Of a stretch of 64,000 nucleotides of DNA, positions 57,263-64,000 are shown piece by piece. This DNA is from Fragilaria radians (lineage: Eukaryota > Bacillariophyta > Fragilariophyceae > Fragilariales > Fragilariaceae). The DNA lies in contig CAAAJI010000013.1 in assembly GCA_900642245.1 (NCBI GenBank), forward strand, positions 447,053 to 511,052. The letters are read 5' to 3'. The notes below the pieces were generated by a model. That model had not been told where the DNA came from and did no database searches. It was given only the letters and a program-made list of their open reading frames with translations. Position 1 is the first letter of the stretch, and every line of letters starts with the position of its first letter. Position numbers and translations under genes: made by a program.

Positions 57263-58222
57263 TTACAGTTCATCGTCCCTTTGTTCAATTACTTCTTTTT
57301 GCTTCGTCATTTCAAATAGCTCGGTTGCTTGAGGACCAAGGAAACCTTCAAATCGTGTACCATCCACAAGATTTCGTTCCGCAAATTCTAGGTACGCATA
57401 AGGCCATTCCATACTTGTAAGATTCCCATCATTTCCCGCAACTTCAACCACACTTACGACAGCTTCTGTCGCAGTTTGTCTCAGCTTCGAACCGATGGCT
57501 CCCTCTATGCTAGATTTCATGGGGATACCCACATGTATAAGTTTCGTTTGCAACGATTCCAATGTTTCAGGCGGTGACACAAGGATTGCAAAATGATTTA
57601 CACGATATCCATATGCTAATACCCAGGATGCATATTGAGAATATTGATTCAAAGCCTCCACTTCCTGCTGTGAGGGTGGGTCCCAGGGTAAGGTTTCGAA
57701 ATAATGAACTATCACTTCCATAAGATCTGGCGTGGGATTTTCTCGCAACGTTGCTAGGATCTCCATGCCCAAATCATTACGCTGCGATTTCAAAGCTCCT
57801 CGAATCAAATTTCTTGCCGTCACGTCGAGTTCGTGAGCTTTTAATTCTGAGATAAATAGCTTCGGCATTTGGTCGTTGGATCTGTGCTCGTAGTGGATTG
57901 CTGACAGATGCTTTCCTGGAAAATTGTAGCATCCCCTCGCTTCGTAACCAAGAGCTTCAAATATTGGAGCAATTTTATGAATCCCTCCAATGGAACGAAA
58001 TGCGATGTGATCCTTTATCATATCATTCAAGATACTTTCAGTGTACTGCACATGGCGAACACGAGCACTGTAAAGCAACCATAACCTATCGATCAATGCA
58101 GCCAAGAATTCATCGTTAGCTGTCTCCTTATTATGAACAGTTCGATTCGCACTCTTTTGAAGAGATAGGACAAAAGAAAATGACAGAATTGATAAGATTA
58201 TATAAAAGAGGGATATTGCCAT
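57263..58222 (-). CDS. DUF1338 protein, 2-oxoadipate dioxygenase/decarboxylase-like
   Basis: The 319-aa intronless protein has an N-terminal hydrophobic signal-like segment (1-20) and then the DUF1338 fold. IKDHIAFRSIGG (His ligand), a middle helical region, YASWVLAYGYRVNHFAIL (second His), and YLEFAERN (Glu) with FEGFLGPQATELFEMT near the end. Bacterial HglS, the founder, is an Fe(II) enzyme converting 2-oxoadipate to D-2-hydroxyglutarate and CO2 in lysine catabolism, and uses two His and one Glu; all three are in matching order here. The plant homologue FLO7 is plastidial. No Phe motif of the ASAFAP type follows the signal, so it may be secretory-pathway or plastid targeted; location is unsure. 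Family call is good, reaction inferred. Confidence 0.8.
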   Translation of the reverse strand: MAISLFYIILSILSFSFVLSLQKSANRTVHNKETANDEFLAALIDRLWLLYSARVRHVQYTESILNDMIKDHIAFRSIGGIHKIAPIFEALGYEARGCYNFPGKHLSAIHYEHRSNDQMPKLFISELKAHELDVTARNLIRGALKSQRNDLGMEILATLRENPTPDLMEVIVHYFETLPWDPPSQQEVEALNQYSQYASWVLAYGYRVNHFAILVSPPETLESLQTKLIHVGIPMKSSIEGAIGSKLRQTATEAVVSVVEVAGNDGNLTSMEWPYAYLEFAERNLVDGTRFEGFLGPQATELFEMTKQKEVIEQRDDEL

Positions 58223-58321
58223 TTTTTAGGTAATTCATACAGAACTTGCGATGTGGATGTTAGTGTAGTTGCAATTTTTACCCAGTCATTTTTATATCTT
58301 GGCTACTATCAAGGCAAAATT

Positions 58322-58414
58322 AGATGTAGGGAACTATAGTATAATCGTTTCATTGAGTTAGATGTAAGCAGTTTGATCAATCAATAATCATATCAATTAC
58401 CTTATCCTACGCTC
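58322..58414. repeat. left copy of an LTR-like direct repeat
   Basis: cagtttgatcaatcaataat (58369) is identical to the start of the 63471 copy, and matching flanks run from tagatgta to cctacgctc / catacgctc. The two copies lie 5.1 kb apart in the same orientation and are about 80-85% alike. They fit decayed LTR portions of a copia-sized element. Confidence 0.55.
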
Positions 58415-58543
58415 TTCTAGATCTATCGTTCTTTATTGGTACTTTAGATCATCAATAGGAGTTTAGTGATAACATCAATCTAAAATAAAAAACAGAAAAT
58501 CACAATGTCGAACCTTGTTACATCAAACACACCCGAGAACACT

Positions 58544-59196
58544 TCACCACCAACAAATACTAGTGGCAGTTAAATCTCTCACATCTTTATTGTTTGCCGC
58601 TCCAGCTATCTCTAACACCTTTGGTTCATAACCAATGCTCCCTCCAATGTGGTCTATGACATCAATAAGATTCATAGAGCGTTCGTAGTACACTTGCACT
58701 GTTAAGGCTGACAACACATAAAAAAATTTAGCATCGTGAATAGCCTGAGGAGTATATTTTTGAATCTGATAGTTGTAGGTGATGTCCTTTATCATTTTCA
58801 ACAGTTCAATGGCATTGCCTTGGCTGGTAATGACTTGAAAATTCTCACTTGATTCCAATCTTTGCCTCACCTGGTCAGAACATTGACCCCATATAAGGGA
58901 GTATGCCGTCTTGAGGTTCTCTTATGATATAGTCTCTTTCGTCTGATGTATTCAACTATTTCCTTCGATGTTCTTGAGTACTGGTCAACTTGTTTTGAGT
59001 CAGCGCAGTCATAAATGTTCCCATTGAGGTCTTCACATCTTCCCTTAAACTTTGGTTGTCTGGTGGGCTGGTAGTAGGTCCCTCTACGTGGATGTTCACA
59101 GTTGCAACGGCCATTCTGATTAATTTTATAGGCAGGGCTTGATGAGGAAGAAATTGATGAAATTCTAGGGTCAGTTGGTTCAGTACTCATGTTCAA
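58544..59196 (-). mobile_element. Ty1/copia Gag fragment
   Basis: Minus-strand frames in sequence give FKGRCEDLNGNIYDCADSKQ then, after a one-base shift at about 58868, NAIELLKMIKDITYNYQIQK, and VLSALTVQVYYERSMNLIDVIDHIGGSIGYEP. These are the usual order of Gag motifs in diatom copia elements ('FKGxCEDLxGxIYDC', 'LLxxIKxIxFNFQSQKY', 'VxxYYExFxNxVEVIEHxGGSIG'). Truncated and frameshifted. Confidence 0.75.
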
Positions 59197-59462
59197 ATCA
59201 AATCGTTAGATTATTAAATTTTATATTGTAAACACGTCAATTCACTCAAACGCATCTGCTGTGTCTCTAAGGCAACAGATACAATTCATGATAAAAGTCG
59301 GGAAAATCTGAAACTCGTTCAGATTAGGTAAATTTATAATTATGAGCTATTTGCAATGTGTTAACAACTCTGATTCTGGTCCTGAAATGTTACCAGATCT
59401 GTAGGTTCGTTAAATCATACGTCGATTCGCAAACACTTTTGCAGTCAGTATTTTCTTTATCA

Positions 59463-59690
59463 GGTGGATATTTCATCCTATGCAGTTAAGTTTTAGAAGT
59501 GTCAATTTATCAAGGTCTACAGCAATGAATTGACTGAGTATGCAGCATCTTACACAGTTCTAGGAATGAAACGTTTTGCCATTTTCAGGCTTTGTCCCGA
59601 TAACAAATGTTCAACTTGCGACTCCAACTATGGAGAGTGTATGGTGGATTTTGACGACTACCTTCTAGCAACGTGTAGAGGCTGTATAGT
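59463..59690 (+). pseudogene. broken paralogue of the acidic membrane protein gene
   Basis: The plus strand reads QVDISSYAVKF-stop-KCQFIKVYSNEL..., then TVLGMKRFAIFRLCPDNKCS and CDSNYGECMVDFDDYLLATC. This is the N-terminal Cys module of the protein at 17433-18776 (QVDISTFAVKFQKCQFIK...). A Gln codon has become TAG at 59494-59496. About 14 codons are missing between the 'ATVEYQ' and 'CRAC' positions, after which homology ends where copia protease sequence (minus strand) begins. No signal peptide, acidic region or TM is left. Inference: a paralogue destroyed by a retroelement insertion or rearrangement. Confidence 0.85.
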
Positions 59691-60880
59691 TTACTTGAGC
59701 GTTCATAATAATGTTGTGGCGAAGTATAAGCGTAGCAGGTCTTCCATTTATTTCATCTTTGTGTGTGTCAGACGGATCACAGGGAAACAACTTCAAATTA
59801 TTGGCAGTTTAGGATTCAGTATCAACAACCTGTTTATAAAACTTATCAGCCAATTGATCAGAGAACGAGGATGTATTCCATGGAGTATCTCCTTGTGTTA
59901 AACAAAGCTGCTTGAGCCCGGTGTCCGAAATGTACCATACATCCAGCTAAATCTAAGGGTATAGTGATGTCATCTTGATGAGTACTATCAGATATTTTCA
60001 TTTGATGAGTTCCTCCGTGTCTGTGACAAATTGAATCAATGATTACTCCATATTCTCTAAGTTGAAACTCTGACAACAAAGAATGGTTCAACGTTTCATT
60101 ATATTCCTTCATTGATGACCAATAGAACTGATTTCCGTCTGGTAGGTCAACTGCAGTAATAGCACTAACAATTGGAAGATTCTTTTTTATTGCAGCTTCA
60201 TGATCAAAACCAACAATATTTGCCATTCTAAAGTTATGCATAGATAAGACCTCCCACCCCTTTCCAAAGACACATGTGTCTGCACCACCGTCTAAAATAC
60301 TAATATGATGTGTTCCCGGTAGTAAAAGTAGATTCATACCTTTATTGTTCAAGGTATTGTTAATACTGATACTTGTATACACATTATCTTCCGAGTTCCA
60401 CGTTTCATAATCATTCTCTTGTTTTTCATGTAGATTTGAACTTTTGATAGCGTCTTCAAGGAAATCATCAACAAAACCATACGAATTTGCTATTTGTTTC
60501 TGGATTTCATCCTTCCCTTTCACTGCATTCTTAACCTTTCCATATTGGCTGGGCACGTGTGTATTACTGCTATCTCTTCCTGAAGATTTGGTGGTTTCTT
60601 TGCTGCTTGAATTGAATGACTGTTTCAACTTATCATCTCCTTGTTGTTGACGTTTCCGTTCATTTAATAACCATTTCTTTGCCTCTAATACAAGAGTCAT
60701 CCAAATCTCAGGAGGTACCTGCGCTAGTTTACATAACATAGCAGTCTTAGAAGATTGTAAAGATTCTAACTCATCATCTGAACATGTTGAATCTTGGATC
60801 TGCAGTTCATAGACTAGAGCTAAGCCTTGTTTGACTTTATCTTTCTTACTAGCACTAGTTGCTTAGCTTGTGGTGTTGAC
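59691..60880 (-). mobile_element. Ty1/copia Gag C-terminus and protease fragment
   Basis: From about 60880 down on the minus strand: SKTAMLCKLAQVPPEIWMTL...EAKKWLLNERKRQQ (Gag C-terminal helix), then SILDGGADTCVFGKGWEVL (aspartic-protease DGGADTC motif), ANIVGFDHEAAIKKNLPIVSA, HSLLSEFQLREYGVIIDSIC, and LAGCMVHFGHR. Another frame continues to SDQLADKFYKQ. The 293-aa frame at 59858-60739 is the intact part. The protease motif is unbroken, but the 3' continuation is frameshifted and truncated at the pseudogene. It is not active. Confidence 0.8.
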
Positions 60881-62153
60881 TTGCCTTGTAGCCTTTTCTT
60901 TATTCTGCTGATCATGACATATGGCATGTGATCTAAGGAAGTTGCAAGTTTCTATAAGGACTTATCTCTAACTAGTCAAATAGCAGTTGTACATTCTCCA
61001 AGGATGGCCTTATTCTTGAAGTAAAACCTTATATATGCGCACGCCAGAAGCACGCCGTACTCTCATCTTCAACACATTTCCTTTCGTTTGTATTCTTGAG
61101 AGATAGCTCATTGAGTGTCTATGGGTAAAAAGTAACGCATTTATTCTCAAATTAGGGTACAAGCTTACCAACAATGGAAATAGAATCTGCAATGTTGATA
61201 CATGTCTAATAGATGCTAAGGAAAATCAAGATGTTTCATTTGTTGATATGCCTGCTACTTTCATGCAATATATCAAAGACTGAGGCAGTTTACATGAAGA
61301 TTGAAGGAGGAGTGGTAAAAATCACTTTTAGAGTTTAACAATAAACTGACTGTATCAACCATTCCTAACGCATAGGAATGGAAAATCAGTGCTTTATGTA
61401 ACGCCGAAAAAGGCTTTGTAAGCATCTCATCAGGCAGTATTGCTATCTTGAGCAGTAAGTAAGGGTTCAAAATTGATTCTTGTGACTCGTATGCACCAAA
61501 TACTTTATTTGGTGGGAAATGAATCATATACAGTATTTTATACAGCAAATTATGAACTCAAAGAAAAGGGATCAATTTATCAATGAGTTGAAAAATGTGA
61601 AAGTTTATCTAGAATTCTTAAGGCTTGACGACGCCGTTGATAATTTTGAGCTGAAGAATGCATGTAAACAACAAACAAAATGTATTTTAAGTTGGAGTAT
61701 AGTGGTCCCTGTACGCCTCAGCGGAAACGGAAAAGTAGAATGTAACTTCAAGACGCATTACCTAGAAAGATAAATTAGTTCTAAAATAAAAATAAGCTAT
61801 AAAATGATTTTTTGTGTAAATTGTGAGACAAATAAATAACTTTTCTAGAGCAAACTAATATTTCCTTGGTCATCTTCCTATTGCTTGAATTACCGTTCCA
61901 AGACATCTTTCCAACCGTTAAGATGTGTGCCAAAGATATTCTAAGATATACCTTTAGTTCTCAAACATGGCAAAGATGTAATATCCAATGTTCTTTCATA
62001 GCGAATCCTTGTCTGGACCGAAAAAGTGGCAATGAAAGATAAATCTAACGGAAAACTAGAGACAATTACTTAACCAGTCCACATGTTATAGTTAAAGTGA
62101 AAGTATATAAATAGGCACAATATCTTACTACACAAAACGAGCATAATAACTCA
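60881..62153. other. intergenic or element-derived, 1.3 kb
   Basis: It lies between the minus-strand protease fragment and the plus-strand RT fragments. Short frames at 61273-61548 (-) and 61519-61773 (+) match nothing I recognise. Confidence 0.45.
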
Positions 62154-63340
62154 ATGACTTCTCGTATCGTTGGTGCTATTGCACTAAGACCTTCTGGTAA
62201 CTACCAAGGCTTATATACCGGAAGGACAATGATTAGAAACAATTGGACATGTACTCCAATGTCATAAAATGTAATTGAATGTATAGAATCTTTAGCAAGT
62301 GGAGATCAAAGGATTTACATATGTGTAAGTACAAAAAATACACAACATCAGAAGGAGATTACGATGTCCTATATGTAAGGTGAAAATAAGGCTAATATGG
62401 CACCCTACGAGCCGCAATATGTTTTTGGAAAAAATAGTCAGAAACATTACAGGAATGGGGATCATCATTAATCCATACAATCAGTGTGTTGCTTACAGCA
62501 TAAATATTGACTTTTCCCAAAAAAAAGGCAATAATCAACATGACGGAATATGTGGAAAGATACTTCAGGACACTCCAGAGGATATGTTGGGAACAGTACA
62601 AACACAAGCATCAAATAATTTGTTTGAAATTAATAGCAAGGATCCAAAATGTTGAGTGAGGGTGAGGTGAATATATTCTTTACACTGTTTGCCAAATTGA
62701 TATTCCTACGAAAAAGAGCCAGGCCAAACATCCAAACTGCTGTCATTTCTGTGCACTCGGGTGAGATCTCCGGATATTGATGACTTTGAAAAGCTAGGTT
62801 AGGATCATTAAGCATCTGAGGGGGACCAAGGACATGGTTCTAACACTTGAACATGACAAGTCACATGTTGTTTCGTGGTGGGTGGACGCGTCATTTGCAT
62901 GGTAGAGTGACATGGGAAGTCACACTTCTACTTGACAAAAGTTGAACACACAAAGCTCTACGGATGGGGTGAGTGGCAGTGAATGATGTAATGGGACACG
63001 TAGACTTGCAACTTCTTATTGAGCCAGGGAGTTGAAGTCAAGGATAATGTCACATACCAAGACCACAAAAGTTCTGTCATTTTGGAACAAAATGGTGAAC
63101 TGTATAGTAACAAAAGAACAAGGCACATCAAAGTGAGATACTTTTTCTCAAAGACTGAATCAGCAAAAAGAAAGTTGCAATTGAGCACTTTGGGTCCCAG
63201 CACATGATGTGTGATTTCTTCACAAAGCCACCTCACGGTGCCTTGTTCTACAGATATAAAAAGAAAATAATGAACTTAGAAGAGGCAAATGATGCAGCAA
63301 AAATGGACTCAATGCAGCTGCACAGGATGTGTTTTGGGAA
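62154..63340 (+). mobile_element. Ty1/copia reverse transcriptase / RNase H fragments
   Basis: Plus-strand pieces in order: RIVGAIALRPSGNYQG...YTGRTMIRNNWT (62158-62250), GIIINPYNQCVAY and ILQDTPEDMLGTVQTQASNNLFEI (62460-62640, with the RT region between them lost), AKLIFLRKRARPNIQTAV (62690-62750), YQDHKSSVILEQNGELYSNK (63055-63115, RNase H), and MMCDFFTKPPHGALFYRYKKKIMN (63205-63275). The order is normal for copia Pol but with deletions. It ends just before the right LTR-like repeat. Confidence 0.75.
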
Positions 63341-63430
63341 AGTTCAATAACACTACTGTAGAGAACTACACTAAGAAAAAAGAATGTGACGACTCAAGCT
63401 AATGAGTCAGAATGTCGTGGTTTGGAAAAT

Positions 63431-63515
63431 AGATGTAACGAGTAATTGTTTCATTATTTTAAATTGAAGCCAGTTTGATCAATCAATAATCATTCAAGTA
63501 CTTTATCATACGCTC
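63431..63515. repeat. right copy of an LTR-like direct repeat
   Basis: The counterpart of 58322-58414, in the same orientation, lying about 150 bp after the RNase H remnant as a 3' LTR would. See the left copy for the match. Confidence 0.55.
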
Positions 63516-64000
63516 AACAATAAATAGATAGATCGCTATGGGCTAAATAAAGATATGAAGATCATTATTTGTAAAGCAAAAAAATAAAAACGGTATAATG
63601 TTTTGAAAATTTACATGGTTTTCTTAGAAACCAGTTTTCATTAAACTTTTGGGCGTTTCAGACAAAAGTAGATTTTACAAATCAGAATTTGGAGAGTCCA
63701 TTTCTCTTTCGGTTGTGACGTATGCGCCTTGAAGGCATTCCAATTTTATGTTAGTGTAAAATAAAAGTAAAATCTGCAGTACATGTTGGTCAAATGAGGT
63801 TCAAGACTGGGACCACTGTATGGCTGTCCAAAGATTTCGGCATTTCGGTCTGTAATGTTAGCGATGAATTCCAAACAATTCCATAGGGAAGTACAAGTAA
63901 GTGTTCGATGAAAATGAAGGCTTAGATTGATAGCAGAGATAAGACAGACTTAGCCTTTATTTGATTGAGAGGAGATTAGAATCTCCAGGTGATATCGATG
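63516..64000. other. right end of the window, no supported gene
   Basis: About 480 bp of AT-rich sequence after the LTR-like repeat. No ORF or motif could be supported. Confidence 0.5.

Overview
This 64 kb window is nuclear DNA of a eukaryote, most probably a diatom. Evidence: genes are monocistronic and widely spaced, and several are split by short GT-AG introns (68-94 nt in coding sequence). Two presequences end in an ASAFAP-like motif (signal peptide followed at once by a Phe-containing SAFVP or AAAFF motif), typical of proteins imported into diatom plastids. The secreted proteins are of diatom style (PS/PT-rich linkers, repeated beta-helix modules). The decayed retroelements resemble diatom Ty1/copia and Ty3/gypsy families. 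The DNA is AT-rich. No operons, CRISPR arrays, rRNA genes or convincing tRNA genes were seen.

Layout. 0-12.3 kb: plastid-type RRM protein, DnaJ-domain protein (divergent from it), membrane-anchored short-chain dehydrogenase, SRRM1-like PWI/SR splicing protein, a possible Mediator subunit 11, and threonine synthase with an unusual C-terminal membrane segment. 14-19 kb: a four-helix membrane protein and an acidic type I membrane protein. 19-23 kb: a decayed copia element. 23-27.7 kb: a 1448-aa surface protein with four beta-helix modules. 29-31.5 kb: a two-exon armadillo-like protein. 34.5-36.3 kb: plastid DUF3727 protein and ribosomal protein uS12 (RPS23). 39-42 kb: a SAPS-family phosphatase regulator. 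48-51 kb: a 1126-aa secreted three-module protein. 53.6-54.2 kb: a SelM-type selenoprotein. 56.6-58.2 kb: possible Mediator subunit 8 and a DUF1338 2-oxoadipate-dioxygenase-like protein, convergent. 58.3-63.5 kb: a scrambled copia region that contains a broken paralogue of the acidic membrane protein.

The standout is the selenoprotein. An in-frame TGA lies exactly where SelM carries selenocysteine (C-N-G-U), with a signal peptide in front. A foldable SECIS hairpin starts 24 nt after the stop codon. An ordinary ORF caller truncates this gene and loses its signal peptide and redox centre.

The genes do not form a single pathway. Most are housekeeping genes (splicing, transcription, translation, amino-acid metabolism, protein folding) mixed with fast-evolving surface proteins, separated by long intergenic stretches holding remnants of at least five retroelements and a dispersed non-coding repeat that sits 5' of two minus-strand genes.
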